DNA of 64,000 bases from positions 4,079,501 to 4,143,500 of the forward strand of contig AP018794.1 of NCBI GenBank assembly GCA_009731425.1. Reading direction: 5' to 3'. A program made the position numbers and the translations under genes. Below are positions 35,213-44,577 of this stretch, in pieces. The DNA is from Lachnospiraceae bacterium KM106-2 (GTDB lineage: Bacteria; Bacillota; Clostridia; Lachnospirales; Lachnospiraceae). Below the pieces are notes generated by a model. It had not been told where the DNA came from. It made no database searches and saw only the letters and a program-made list of their open reading frames with translations. The first letter of the stretch is position 1. Each line of letters begins with the position of its first letter.

Positions 35213-36802
35213 TTGGCAGATTTAAAAAATGAAATTACGAAACGTAGAACCTTTGCCATCATCTCTCACCCGGATGCTGGTAAAACAACGTTAACTGAAA
35301 AATTCTTATTATATGGTGGAGCCATTAACTTAGCCGGTAGTGTTAAGGGTAAGAAGACTGCGAAACATGCAGTATCTGACTGGATGGAGATCGAGAAAGA
35401 AAGAGGTATCTCGGTAACTTCTTCCGTACTTCAGTTTAATTACGATGGCTACTGTATCAATATCCTTGATACACCAGGTCACCAGGACTTCTCAGAAGAT
35501 ACTTATCGTACCCTTATGGCAGCTGATTCGGCAGTAATGGTTATCGATGCAAGTAAGGGTGTTGAGGCACAGACAATTAAGTTATTCAAGGTTTGTGTTA
35601 TGAGAAATATCCCGATCTTTACCTTTGTAAATAAGATGGACCGTGAAGCAAATGATCCATTTGAATTATTAGAAGAAATTGAAAACGTTCTTGGTATCAA
35701 GACTTGTCCAGTTAACTGGCCAATCGGATGTGGTAAGAACTTTAAAGGTGTATACGATCGTCAGACGAAAAAAATCTCTCGTTTCGTAGCAGCAAATAAC
35801 GGACAAAAAGAAGTAGAAGAAATTCAAGCAGAATTAGGTGATCCAAGCTTAGATGATCTGATCACAAAAGAATATCATGACATTTTAAATGATGATATTG
35901 AATTGCTTGATGGAGCAAGTGATGAATTTGACATCGACTTAGTAAGCAAGGGTAAATTAAGTCCTGTATTCTTCGGATCTGCTTTAACAAACTTCGGTGT
36001 AGAAACATTCTTAGAGCATTTCTTAAATATGACAACATCACCACTTCCACGTAACAGTGATGCTGGAGAAATTGATCCATTCAGTGAAGATTTTTCTGCA
36101 TTTGTATTTAAGATTCAGGCAAATATGAATAAGGCGCATCGAGATCGTATTGCATTTATGCGTATTTGTAGTGGTAAGTTTGAAGCAGGCATGGAAGTAA
36201 ATCATGTTCAAGGTGGACGTAAGATCAAATTGAGCCAGCCACAGCAGATGATGGCAAGTGAACGTAAGATCGTAGAAGAAGCTTACGCAGGTGATATCAT
36301 CGGTGTATTCGATCCAGGTATTTTCAGTATCGGTGATACGATCTGTTCTACAAATAAGAAATTTGAGTTTGAAGGTATCCCAACCTTTGCACCAGAACAT
36401 TTCTGTAAGGTATACCAAGTGGATACAATGAAACGTAAACAATTTATCAAAGGTATCAGCCAGATCGCGCAAGAAGGTGCAATTCAGATCTTCCAAGAGT
36501 ATAATACTGGTATGGAAGAGATCGTTGTCGGCGTTGTTGGTGTACTTCAGTTTGAAGTTCTTAAATACCGTCTTGAAAATGAATATAATGTTGAAATTAG
36601 AATGGAACCATTACCACATGAATATATCAGATGGATCGATAATGAAGAAATCGATATGCGTTCCTTGAGTGTAACTTCTGATACAAAGAAGATCAAAGAC
36701 TTAAAGGATAGACCATTGTTATTATTCGTACACCAATGGAGTGTTAATACGGTATTGGATCGTAATGAAGGACTACGTTTAAGCGAGTTCGGTAAAAACT
36801 AA
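35213..36802 (+). CDS. prfC: Peptide chain release factor 3
   Basis: 529 aa GTPase that recycles RF1 and RF2 from the ribosome after termination. G-domain motifs are intact: SHPDAGKTT (P-loop), GISVTSSV (switch I), DTPGHQDF (G3) and NKMDR (G4). Two beta-barrel domains and the RF3-specific C-terminal domain follow. The TTG start at 35213 lies after AGGAGGAATTAGC and gives the usual RF3 length; a longer in-frame start would add 13 unlike residues. Confidence 0.95.
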   Translation: MADLKNEITKRRTFAIISHPDAGKTTLTEKFLLYGGAINLAGSVKGKKTAKHAVSDWMEIEKERGISVTSSVLQFNYDGYCINILDTPGHQDFSEDTYRTLMAADSAVMVIDASKGVEAQTIKLFKVCVMRNIPIFTFVNKMDREANDPFELLEEIENVLGIKTCPVNWPIGCGKNFKGVYDRQTKKISRFVAANNGQKEVEEIQAELGDPSLDDLITKEYHDILNDDIELLDGASDEFDIDLVSKGKLSPVFFGSALTNFGVETFLEHFLNMTTSPLPRNSDAGEIDPFSEDFSAFVFKIQANMNKAHRDRIAFMRICSGKFEAGMEVNHVQGGRKIKLSQPQQMMASERKIVEEAYAGDIIGVFDPGIFSIGDTICSTNKKFEFEGIPTFAPEHFCKVYQVDTMKRKQFIKGISQIAQEGAIQIFQEYNTGMEEIVVGVVGVLQFEVLKYRLENEYNVEIRMEPLPHEYIRWIDNEEIDMRSLSVTSDTKKIKDLKDRPLLLFVHQWSVNTVLDRNEGLRLSEFGKN

Positions 36803-36810
36803 GTGAAGCA

Positions 36811-36857
36811 GGCATTTGTCATATGGATATTCTTATCTGTATGGCAAATGCTTTTTT
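36811..36857 (+). terminator. Terminator of prfC
   Basis: GCATTTGTCATATGG pairs with CTGTATGGCAAATGC around an AT-rich loop, then TTTTTT. Confidence 0.8.
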
Positions 36858-36858
36858 A

Positions 36859-36906
36859 CGCGACAGTCGCCAAAGTGATACTTGTATCACCTTGGCGACT
36901 GTCGCG
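36859..36906. repeat. 48-base near-perfect palindrome between prfC and a TetR gene
   Basis: Two 23-base arms (36859-36881 and 36884-36906) with a two-base centre differ at one position only. It is clearly richer in G+C than its surroundings. It follows the prfC terminator and precedes a second hairpin (AACGAAAGAAAC with GTTTCTTCTCGTT, 36908-36945). It may be a small mobile or REP-like unit, or a protein-binding site. Confidence 0.7.
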
Positions 36907-36944
36907 ATAACGAAAGAAACTCGCAATGCGTGTTTCTTCTCGTT

Positions 36945-36973
36945 TTGACATATTTAATTCAAATTAATATAAT
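36945..36973 (+). promoter_or_regulatory. Consensus promoter of the TetR gene
   Basis: Perfect TTGACA (36945-36950), 17 bases, perfect TATAAT (36968-36973). Confidence 0.85.
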
Positions 36974-37006
36974 AAATCTAAATTTACATAAAGGGGTAAA
37001 GATTAG

Positions 37007-37633
37007 ATGCAAATACTAAAGAAGGAAATGCGCGAGGAGATCGTTTCTGTAGCAAGAGAGGAAATATTAGAATACGGATATCAAAATGCATCTCTGCGTA
37101 ATATTGCCAAGAAAGCACATACGACATTGGGGAATTTATATAATTATTTTGAGAGCAAGGAAGCAATCCTATCAGAGGTTATAGGGGATATGCCGGAACG
37201 CTTGGATCAGTTATTACTAGAACTTGTGCCTGAGTCAATCATTAAAGAGATGATGAAGGAGAAGGATATTCAGAAAGTGGAAGCTCTCATGGAAAAGAAT
37301 ATTCCACAGATCAAAAATTCTCATCTATTTTTACAGAAAGAGACGATAATTCTCTTAGAAGGATGTGAAGGAACGAAATATGCTTATTATAGAGAGCATT
37401 TCTATGATCTATGTAACAAAAATCTGATCACTTATTTTAAAGATAAAGACAAGAAGCAGGAGATACAGATTTATATGCGTGCTTTTGAAGCAGCATTTAT
37501 CTATATTGGGAAGACATTAGGGGACAGTCCTCATGGGATAAAGCAAGTAAGGTCTTATCTTAAGTTGTTCTTAATGGGAATGCTTTATCGAGAAGGAAAT
37601 TCAAAAATAAGTATAAAAATGAGAAACAATTGA
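37007..37633 (+). CDS. TetR/AcrR-family transcriptional regulator
   Basis: 208 aa. The N-terminal helix-turn-helix (about 10-58; NASLRNIAKKAHTTLGNLYNYFESKEAIL) is clear; the helical C-domain is unrelated to the other TetR in this window. The ATG follows GGGGTAAAG. It stands alone with its own strong promoter. Targets are unknown; no transporter is directly beside it. Confidence 0.88.
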   Translation: MQILKKEMREEIVSVAREEILEYGYQNASLRNIAKKAHTTLGNLYNYFESKEAILSEVIGDMPERLDQLLLELVPESIIKEMMKEKDIQKVEALMEKNIPQIKNSHLFLQKETIILLEGCEGTKYAYYREHFYDLCNKNLITYFKDKDKKQEIQIYMRAFEAAFIYIGKTLGDSPHGIKQVRSYLKLFLMGMLYREGNSKISIKMRNN

Positions 37634-37740
37634 TAAAATCATAGGAACCAAAGAATTTGTATGATATAATATAGATGTAACACGAACCATGTTTAGCATT
37701 TATTTTAATGGGAATAATTGAAAAAATGGGAGTGGTGAAT

Positions 37741-38361
37741 ATGAATCAAATTATAACAATCAGTAGACAATATGGTAGCGGCGGAAGAGAAATCGGTGAA
37801 AAGCTGGCAAAAGAATTTAATATTCCATTTTATGATAATGAGTTAATTGCAAGAGCAGCTAAAGAAAGCGGTTTTGCTATTTCGGCATTTGAGAATGCAG
37901 AGCAAAAAGCAACCAGCAGTCTTCTATATAGTATTGCAATGGGAATTAATTCTTATGGAAACCAAGAGTTTGGATTTTCTAATTTATCATTAGATGACCG
38001 AATTTATCTTGCGCAGTCAGAAGTAATACATAAGGTTGCGGATGAAGGACCATGTGTCATTGTCGGACGATGTGCCGATTATATTTTAAGAAATAGAGAG
38101 AATGTTGTAAATATCTTTATATGGGCTACGTTAGAGTCCAGAGTAAAACGTGCAACCACATTATATCATCTGGCAGAACATAAGGCGGAAGAGCAGATCC
38201 TAAAATTTGATAAGCGAAGAGCTAATTATTATGGATATCATGCCAATGAAAAATGGGGGAGAGCTGATAATTACCAACTTTCTATACAAAGCGATTATGC
38301 CGGTATCGATAAATCGGTAGAATGTATCAAGCGTTTTTTGATTTCAAGGCAGGAATCTTAG
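37741..38361 (+). CDS. Cytidylate-kinase-like family protein
   Basis: 206 aa P-loop nucleoside monophosphate kinase-like protein (Cytidylate_kin2 type). The N-terminus ITISRQYGSGGREIG contains the P-loop in the variant form typical of this group, and later motifs are CVIVGRCADYIL and the lid-like DKRRANYYGYH. The real housekeeping cytidylate kinase is usually a different protein, so the substrate is open. A paralogue lies at 61969-62592. The ATG follows GGGAGTGGTG; an extended -10 (TGATATAAT, 37662-37670) lies upstream. Confidence 0.85.
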   Translation: MNQIITISRQYGSGGREIGEKLAKEFNIPFYDNELIARAAKESGFAISAFENAEQKATSSLLYSIAMGINSYGNQEFGFSNLSLDDRIYLAQSEVIHKVADEGPCVIVGRCADYILRNRENVVNIFIWATLESRVKRATTLYHLAEHKAEEQILKFDKRRANYYGYHANEKWGRADNYQLSIQSDYAGIDKSVECIKRFLISRQES

Positions 38362-38418
38362 AGTCCTAGATTGAAATGAAAAAGCCTTTAGGAAAGAGTG
38401 AAAGGTGAAATATAGTTT

Positions 38419-39612
38419 ATGAAACTTAGGAAGAAACTCAATAAAGAATATATGCAAGTCTCACTTTATGTGATCTTCACTTGCATCGTAATCTATGTAC
38501 TGAGTTTGGTAGCTAAAAATATTACAGCAATTTTAGGTACCACATTTGAATATTTAGATGCATTATATGCAATTATTAAACCGGTCGTTATCGGCTTTAT
38601 ATTTGCTTATTTATTAAATGGAGTCGTTACTTATTTTGAAAAGAAATTTAGTAAGATGAAATGGTTTAAGAAGCGTAAATCGTGTAGAGGATTAGCAGTA
38701 CTTGCTACCTTTTTACTGATCATTGTCGTGTTTACCATTATGGTATCTTTATTGATCTTCAGCATTACCGATCAATTACGTTTAGCAAACTTTAATGATA
38801 TGGTTAATTTAGTGAATGAGTTCTCAGAAAATATGAACGACTTTATTAAAACGATTACAGAACAGCTGAATAGCTGGAACATTAGGTCGGCTGAAATCAA
38901 GCAAATCGTTAATAATGTTTCTTCCTATTTAGTTGATTTTGCGAAGAATTTCTTGACGGGAGCGGTTGGTTCTGTAAGCAATCTGACTGGAATATTAACA
39001 ACCATCGGATTTGGTATCATCATTGCAATATATTTCCTCATCGATGGAAGAATGATTCAGGGATATTTAAAGAAGGTTTCAAGAGCCTTATTCAGTAATC
39101 GCTTCAATCATGGAATGCAAGTATTTTTAAATGATGCAGATACTGTATTTTCTGGATATATGAAAGGACAGCTGATGGATGCATTTGTCATGATGATCTT
39201 GATCAGCGTGACGTTATCCCTTGTCAATATCAAGTTTGCTGTTATTATCGGTATCTTATCTGGTATCGGTAATCTGATCCCATATTGTGGACCATTTGTA
39301 GCTTATGCGGGAACAATCTTAGTCTGTTTGATCAACGGAGAATGGACGAAGTTATTGATCGCCTTGATCGCGTTATTGATCGTGCAGGCAATCGATGGTA
39401 ACATTATTGGACCAAAGTTATTAAGTCAAAGTATTCAGGTTCATCCGTTGTTAGTTATCATCTCATTGATCTTTGGTAGTGCTATTGGAGGAATCTTTGG
39501 AATGCTGTTAGCAGTACCAGTTGGTGCATTGATCAAAGTAATCTTTAATCGATATATTGATAATCGTATTGCGATGAAAGAGAAGATTGAGGAATCAGAA
39601 GAAGAAAATTAA
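38419..39612 (+). CDS. AI-2E family transporter (PerM/YtvI-like)
   Basis: 397 aa with about eight membrane helices: a pair near the N-terminus, a soluble stretch (about 120-185), then a cluster ending in GNIIGPKLLSQSIQVHPLLVI, which is the family signature. Members include exporters and Na+(Li+)/H+ antiporters, so the name does not fix the substrate. The ATG follows AAAGGTG. Confidence 0.88.
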   Translation: MKLRKKLNKEYMQVSLYVIFTCIVIYVLSLVAKNITAILGTTFEYLDALYAIIKPVVIGFIFAYLLNGVVTYFEKKFSKMKWFKKRKSCRGLAVLATFLLIIVVFTIMVSLLIFSITDQLRLANFNDMVNLVNEFSENMNDFIKTITEQLNSWNIRSAEIKQIVNNVSSYLVDFAKNFLTGAVGSVSNLTGILTTIGFGIIIAIYFLIDGRMIQGYLKKVSRALFSNRFNHGMQVFLNDADTVFSGYMKGQLMDAFVMMILISVTLSLVNIKFAVIIGILSGIGNLIPYCGPFVAYAGTILVCLINGEWTKLLIALIALLIVQAIDGNIIGPKLLSQSIQVHPLLVIISLIFGSAIGGIFGMLLAVPVGALIKVIFNRYIDNRIAMKEKIEESEEEN

Positions 39613-39616
39613 ACCT

Positions 39617-39666
39617 GACGTCATATCATGGATTCTGGAAACAGAGAAAATGATATGGCGTTCTTT
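39617..39666 (+). terminator. Terminator after the AI-2E family gene
   Basis: GACGTCATATCAT (39617-39629) pairs with ATGATATGGCGTT (39650-39662, with G-U pairs), then TTCTTTC. Confidence 0.6.
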
Positions 39667-39673
39667 CATTTGG

Positions 39674-39702
39674 TTGAAAAAAGTTGTCGTATCATATATA
39701 CT
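39674..39702 (+). promoter_or_regulatory. Promoter of gltX
   Basis: TTGAAA (39674-39679), 17 bases, TATACT (39697-39702). Confidence 0.65.
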
Positions 39703-39720
39703 ATAAGGTATGTAGGTTAA

Positions 39721-39792
39721 AGGACAGTTTCATTTAGGCGCTCGTTTAGAATAAAGATTAAATGACAATAATGAAACTAGAATGTCCTTTTA
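39721..39792 (+). promoter_or_regulatory. Hairpin in the gltX leader
   Basis: AGGACA plus GTTTCATT (39721-39734) pairs with AATGAAAC (39770-39777) and TGTCCT (39783-39788) across a 5-base bulge, followed by TTTT. It occupies most of the leader between promoter and gene and looks like a possible transcription attenuator. No T-box motif was found. Confidence 0.5.
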
Positions 39793-39839
39793 ATGATATA
39801 CTAATGATTATTTATTAGAAGAAATGAAGGAGAATCGAC

Positions 39840-41309
39840 ATGAGTAAAGTTAGAACCAGATTTGCACCAAGTCCAACAGGAAGAATGCACGTTGGAAATT
39901 TAAGAACTGCTTTATATGCGTATTTGATCGCAAAGCATGAAGGAGGCGACTTCCTTCTTCGTATCGAAGATACGGATCAAGAGCGTTTTGTAGAAGGTGC
40001 TTTAGATATTATTTATCGTACATTAGCGAAAACTGGTTTAGTTCATGATGAAGGACCAGATAAAGATGGCGGTTATGGACCATATGTTCAAAGTGAACGT
40101 CAAGCACAAGGAATCTACCTTGAATATGCAAAGCAATTAGTTGAAAAAGGCGAAGCATATTATTGTTTCTGTACGAAAGAAAGATTAGAATCTCTTAAGA
40201 GTGATGTATCAGGAGACGGAAAAGAAATCACAAGATATGATAAACACTGCTTAAGTCTTTCTAAAGAAGAAGTGGAAGCAAACCTAAAAGCTGGTATGCC
40301 TTATGTAATTCGTCAGAATAACCCAACAGAAGGAAGTACTACTTTCCATGATGTTATCTTTGGTGACATTACAGTTGATAACTCTGAATTAGATGATATG
40401 ATTTTAATTAAGTCAGATGGATATCCAACTTATAACTTTGCAAACGTTGTAGATGATCATTTAATGGAAATTACACACGTAGTTCGTGGTAGTGAATATT
40501 TATCTTCTTCACCAAAATACAACCGTTTATACGAAGCATTTGGATGGGAAGTTCCTGTATATGTTCACTGTCCTATCATCACAAATGAAGAACATCAGAA
40601 ATTAAGTAAACGTAGCGGACATTCTTCTTACGAAGATCTTATCGATCAAGGCTTTGTTTCAGAAGCTGTTGTAAACTATGTTTCTTTACTTGGCTGGTCT
40701 CCAGAAGACAATACAGAGATCATGTCATTAGAAGAATTAGTTCAGAAGTTTGATTATCATCATATCAATAAATCCCCAGCGGTATTCGATGTGACAAAAT
40801 TAAAATGGATGAACGGCGAATATATTAAAGCGATGGATCAAGAAAAGTATTATGAATTAGTTACTCCATACTTAAAAGAAGTGATCAAAAAAGATCTTGA
40901 TTTAAGAAAAATTGCTGATTTATTAAAATCACGTCTTGAGACATTTACAGAAGCCGGCGAAATGGTTGATTTCTTTGAAGAAATGCCAGATTATGATATT
41001 GCTATGTATACACACAAGAAGATGAAGACAAACTCTGAAAATTCTTTAGAAGTATTAAAAGAATTACTTCCAGTGTTAGAAGGTCTTGATGAGTATTCAA
41101 TTCCAGCAATTGAAGCAACGGTAAAAGAATTTATTGCTCAAAAAGAATGTAAAAATGGTCTTGTTTTATGGCCACTTAGAACAGCAGTATCTGGTAAACA
41201 GTCTACTCCAGGTGGTGCATGGGAGATCATGGAGATCCTTGGTAAAGAAGAATCTTTAAGACGTATCCAAGTTGGTATTGATAAATTAACTGCAGCTGTG
41301 AATGCTTAA
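39840..41309 (+). CDS. gltX: Glutamyl-tRNA synthetase
   Basis: 489 aa class I aminoacyl-tRNA synthetase that charges tRNA-Glu (often also tRNA-Gln in Clostridia). The HIGH-type motif is PSPTGRMHVGN (about 9-19) and the KMSKS-type motif is KLSKRSG (about 257-263). The C-terminal helical anticodon-binding domain is complete. The ATG follows GAAGGAG. It is a single-gene unit with its own leader hairpin and a strong terminator. Confidence 0.96.
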   Translation: MSKVRTRFAPSPTGRMHVGNLRTALYAYLIAKHEGGDFLLRIEDTDQERFVEGALDIIYRTLAKTGLVHDEGPDKDGGYGPYVQSERQAQGIYLEYAKQLVEKGEAYYCFCTKERLESLKSDVSGDGKEITRYDKHCLSLSKEEVEANLKAGMPYVIRQNNPTEGSTTFHDVIFGDITVDNSELDDMILIKSDGYPTYNFANVVDDHLMEITHVVRGSEYLSSSPKYNRLYEAFGWEVPVYVHCPIITNEEHQKLSKRSGHSSYEDLIDQGFVSEAVVNYVSLLGWSPEDNTEIMSLEELVQKFDYHHINKSPAVFDVTKLKWMNGEYIKAMDQEKYYELVTPYLKEVIKKDLDLRKIADLLKSRLETFTEAGEMVDFFEEMPDYDIAMYTHKKMKTNSENSLEVLKELLPVLEGLDEYSIPAIEATVKEFIAQKECKNGLVLWPLRTAVSGKQSTPGGAWEIMEILGKEESLRRIQVGIDKLTAAVNA

Positions 41310-41314
41310 GTAAG

Positions 41315-41386
41315 ATAGGCTCTGGGAATGATTCTTGGATAAAGCGATATGGCTTTATCCAAGAAGGATACCAGAGCTATTTTTAA
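41315..41386 (+). terminator. Large two-part terminator after gltX
   Basis: Outer arms ATAGGCTCTGG / CCAGAGCTAT enclose a perfect 14 bp inner stem (TTCTTGGATAAAGC, loop GATATG, GCTTTATCCAAGAA), then TTTTT. Confidence 0.85.
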
Positions 41387-41414
41387 TTTATAGTAAAGTA
41401 GTGAGGGTAAGAAT

Positions 41415-43427
41415 ATGGAATACAACAAATCACAAAAAGAGGCGATCCTTCATAATAAGGGGCCGATGCTGGTTCTTGCAGGCCCTGGTTCAGGTAAGAC
41501 CTTGGTTATCACTAGAAGAACAAAGGAATTGGTTGAGACCTATGGAGTAGCACCAAATAAAATATTAGTCATTACCTTCACGAAGGCAGCAGCAACTGAG
41601 ATGAAGGAGCGATATGCAAGGCTGATGGGTGGAAATACAGGAGGAGTTCAATTTGGAACTTTTCATGCTATCTTTTTTACCATCCTTCGTTATGCTTATA
41701 ATTATTCTGGAAATAATATTTTACGAGAAGAACAGAAAAGTCAGTTTTATCGTGAGATTGTCCGCAAACTGCAATTAGAGTTTGATGATGAAAAAGAATT
41801 TATCTCGGGAGTTGAGAGTGAGATCAGTCTAGTAAAAGGAGATATGATTCCTCTAGAGCATTATTATTCCATCAATTGCTCGGATGATGTATTTAAGAAG
41901 ATCTATCAAGAATATGAGAATTTTCTTCGAAGAAATAATGTGATCGATTTTGATGATATGCTGGTATTTACTTATGAATTATTAAAACAGAGAAGTGATA
42001 TCTTGGCGCTCTGGCAGAAACGGTTTGAGTATATTCTGATCGATGAGTTTCAGGATATTAATTCACTTCAATATAAAATCGTTCAAATGCTTGCGAAGCC
42101 ACAGGATAATCTATTTATTGTAGGAGATGATGATCAGTCGATCTATCGATTCCGTGGTGCTAAGCCGGAGATCATGCTGAACTTTGAGAAAGACTATCCA
42201 AATGCAAAGCGAGTTCTCCTGGATGTGAATTACCGTTCTACAAGTACGATTGTAAATAATGCGCTTCGTGTTATTAAGAATAATACAAAGCGTTTTCCGA
42301 AAAAGATCCATACATCTCATGGTAAGGGAGATGATCTTCATATCAGACTATTTGATACTCTTGCACAAGAGAATCAACAGATAGTAGATGAGATCATTAA
42401 TTACCGTAAGGCAGGAAATCAGTTTTCTGATGTGGCAATATTGTTCCGTACCAATACACAGCCTAGAAATCTGATCGAAAAACTAATGGAGTATAACATT
42501 CCATTCCGAATGAGAGATTCTATTCCTAATATCTATGATCATTGGATCGCTAGAAATTTAATTGACTATATTAAGATGGCATTAGGCAATCGAGATCGCG
42601 CAGCGTTCTATCAGATCATGAATCGTCCGAAACGATACCTTAGTAGGGAATGCGCACCGAATCCAGAAATCGACTTTCATCAAATACTAAGTTATTATTC
42701 GGATCGTCCATGGGTAATGGAACGAATTCAGAAGTTCCAGTATGATCTTGAGATGATCAAAGATATGAATCCATTCTCAGCTATCTACTATATACGTAAG
42801 GCTGTAAATTATGAAGAGTATCTGGAAGAGTATGCGCAATATCGCAGAATTAAGGTAGAAGAGCTCCTAGAGACTTTGAATGAGGTACAAGAGGCTAGTA
42901 AGGAGTTTAGGACCTTTGATGCCTGGTTTGCCCATATCGAGCAGTATGGCGAAGAATTAAAGGAACAGGCAATGAAGCGAAATGATTCTTCTGTGGATGC
43001 AGTCTCGTTAGCAACAATGCATAGCAGTAAGGGATTAGAGTATAAGATCGTATATATTATTGATGCAAATGAAGAGATCACGCCTCATCATAAGGCTGTT
43101 TTAGATGAAGATCTAGAAGAAGAGAGACGAATGTTCTATGTTGCTATGACGCGAGCGAAAGAGCAACTTCACATTTACTCCCTAAAAGAACGTTATAATA
43201 AAGAACTGGATGTATCTCGATTTGTAAATGAAATCTATGTTGATAAAGACGCGATGAAGCCGGGAGCAATGGTAGAGCATAAGACTTATGGAAAAGGTAC
43301 CGTAAAGGCAATAAAAGACGGAAAGATCACGATTCAATTTAATAAGCTTCAGATGCCAAAGACATTGAATGTAGAGTATTGTGTGAAAAATAGAATGCTT
43401 CGGATTTTAGATTCGGATAAACAATAA
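41415..43427 (+). CDS. UvrD/PcrA-type superfamily 1 DNA helicase
   Basis: 670 aa 3'-5' DNA helicase. Motifs in order: Q-motif NKSQKEAI, Walker A GPGSGKT (about 24-30), TFTKAAATEM, DEFQD (motif II), DDDQSIYRFRGA (motif III), DVNYRS, TMHSSKGLEY and VAMTRAKEQL. The C-terminal GAMVEHKTYGKGTV matches the PcrA Tudor-like tail. It is shorter than typical PcrA (about 740 aa), so it may be a second UvrD-like helicase rather than pcrA itself. The start follows GTGAGGGTAAG. Confidence 0.9.
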   Translation: MEYNKSQKEAILHNKGPMLVLAGPGSGKTLVITRRTKELVETYGVAPNKILVITFTKAAATEMKERYARLMGGNTGGVQFGTFHAIFFTILRYAYNYSGNNILREEQKSQFYREIVRKLQLEFDDEKEFISGVESEISLVKGDMIPLEHYYSINCSDDVFKKIYQEYENFLRRNNVIDFDDMLVFTYELLKQRSDILALWQKRFEYILIDEFQDINSLQYKIVQMLAKPQDNLFIVGDDDQSIYRFRGAKPEIMLNFEKDYPNAKRVLLDVNYRSTSTIVNNALRVIKNNTKRFPKKIHTSHGKGDDLHIRLFDTLAQENQQIVDEIINYRKAGNQFSDVAILFRTNTQPRNLIEKLMEYNIPFRMRDSIPNIYDHWIARNLIDYIKMALGNRDRAAFYQIMNRPKRYLSRECAPNPEIDFHQILSYYSDRPWVMERIQKFQYDLEMIKDMNPFSAIYYIRKAVNYEEYLEEYAQYRRIKVEELLETLNEVQEASKEFRTFDAWFAHIEQYGEELKEQAMKRNDSSVDAVSLATMHSSKGLEYKIVYIIDANEEITPHHKAVLDEDLEEERRMFYVAMTRAKEQLHIYSLKERYNKELDVSRFVNEIYVDKDAMKPGAMVEHKTYGKGTVKAIKDGKITIQFNKLQMPKTLNVEYCVKNRMLRILDSDKQ

Positions 43428-43429
43428 GG

Positions 43430-43461
43430 AAAAGGTGGAAGTTGTTAACTTCCACCTTTTC
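43430..43461. terminator. Bidirectional terminator between the helicase and beta-helix genes
   Basis: AAAGGTGGAAGTT, three-base loop, AACTTCCACCTTT, with T runs on both sides. Confidence 0.85.
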
Positions 43462-43462
43462 T

Positions 43463-44440
43463 TTATTTTGCTTTATTTTTAGATACTTTTAGAGAGTTCT
43501 TTGTTCCTAGTTTTAGAACCATGCTATCAAAAGAAGAACTACGACTCTTTTTAAGAGTATTACCTTGGATTTTGCAGTTTTTATAGTTGTAAACACAAAC
43601 TGCATATTTTGTTATCTTTTCAAAGGTATTGTTCTTTACTGTAATATTATTAAAGGTTTCTTTTGGAGTACCATGATTCGTGCCAAAGGCATATTCCATA
43701 TTTTTGAATTTACAGCCCTGGACCGTAATGTTAGATGATTTGGTACCATCAGAAGGAAGTTGTGAATTCATATTTGCTACACCTTTTATTGCGGATTCGA
43801 GCTGTACTGCCGATCTGCATTTCTGAGTACCATCGAAGGTACAGTTCAGAATTTTTACATTCTTTGCAGCTGCGAATTCAATCATATGAAAACCGGCGGT
43901 TTTCTTTGGTCTTGATTTAAATGTTATATTTTTTAATGTTATGTTTTGAACATGAGAGAACGTGAACATATCACCAACCCCATCGTTGGGATTAACGGTA
44001 GTTCCGGAATCAAAGGTTCCTCCAACGATCGTAATGTTCTTCCCACGACTATATTTCCCCCAGGAATATGGCTTTGATCTCGTATTATTCCAATCTCCAA
44101 CCTTTGCGGTTTCACGCTTTGGATCACCAACCTGAAGCATATATCCGTCTGAGGGGTGTCCCGTAATTTTAAAGGTTGATCCGGTGATATCCAAGTAGGT
44201 ATTGCTATAGATTCGCATGCAGCGCTCAATCTCGTAGGTTCCCTTTGGAACTTTGATTTTATAATAGTTATGTGGATTCTCTTTTGCCTGATCAAGATAG
44301 GTCTGGATGGTTGCTGTAGTGCGATCACCATTGTTGTTTACTGTTAGATTAATCGTATCAGCAGAAGCAATGTTAGCACTTAGTAATATTCCAAATAGAA
44401 GCAATAAGGAATATATGTAGTTTACTGTTTTACGTTTCAT
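43463..44440 (-). CDS. Secreted right-handed parallel beta-helix protein (smaller paralogue)
   Basis: 325 aa exported protein. The signal peptide is residues 1-26 (SANIASADT). Then comes VPKGTYEIERCMRIYSNTYLDI, which matches the entry domain of the 860 aa protein at 25863-28445, and about eight beta-helix coils with NITVKNNTF-type turns. There is no Lys-rich tail. Shared order of blocks (pectate-lyase-like start, a GGTFD or GGTWD turn, a HMIEFA or HLIELA strand) shows common descent. No catalytic residues are recognised. ATG 44440 follows GAGGAG; earlier in-frame starts would hide the signal peptide. Confidence 0.8.
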   Translation of the reverse strand: MKRKTVNYIYSLLLLFGILLSANIASADTINLTVNNNGDRTTATIQTYLDQAKENPHNYYKIKVPKGTYEIERCMRIYSNTYLDITGSTFKITGHPSDGYMLQVGDPKRETAKVGDWNNTRSKPYSWGKYSRGKNITIVGGTFDSGTTVNPNDGVGDMFTFSHVQNITLKNITFKSRPKKTAGFHMIEFAAAKNVKILNCTFDGTQKCRSAVQLESAIKGVANMNSQLPSDGTKSSNITVQGCKFKNMEYAFGTNHGTPKETFNNITVKNNTFEKITKYAVCVYNYKNCKIQGNTLKKSRSSSFDSMVLKLGTKNSLKVSKNKAK

Positions 44441-44517
44441 TAAAAATCTCCTCATCTTTTGTAGTAATATGTCGTATTGATTATAACATATTTTTTTATT
44501 GAGAGAAAGAAACAAAA

Positions 44518-44551
44518 AAAGAACTCCATACTGTAATGTATAGAGTTCTAA
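44518..44551 (-). terminator. Terminator of the DUF1292 gene
   Basis: On the minus strand AGAACTCTATAC / GTATGGAGTTCT close a six-base loop and are followed by TTTTTTT. Confidence 0.8.
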
Positions 44552-44577
44552 CATTATTTCATGAAAATATTCACGAA

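Noticed and set aside
37741..38361. Housekeeping cytidylate kinase (cmk)
   Set aside because: The P-loop form and lid match the cytidylate-kinase-like family, and two copies exist, so the gene symbol cmk is not justified.
39700..39839. T-box leader for gltX
   Set aside because: No AGGGTGG-type T-box sequence or specifier loop is present.
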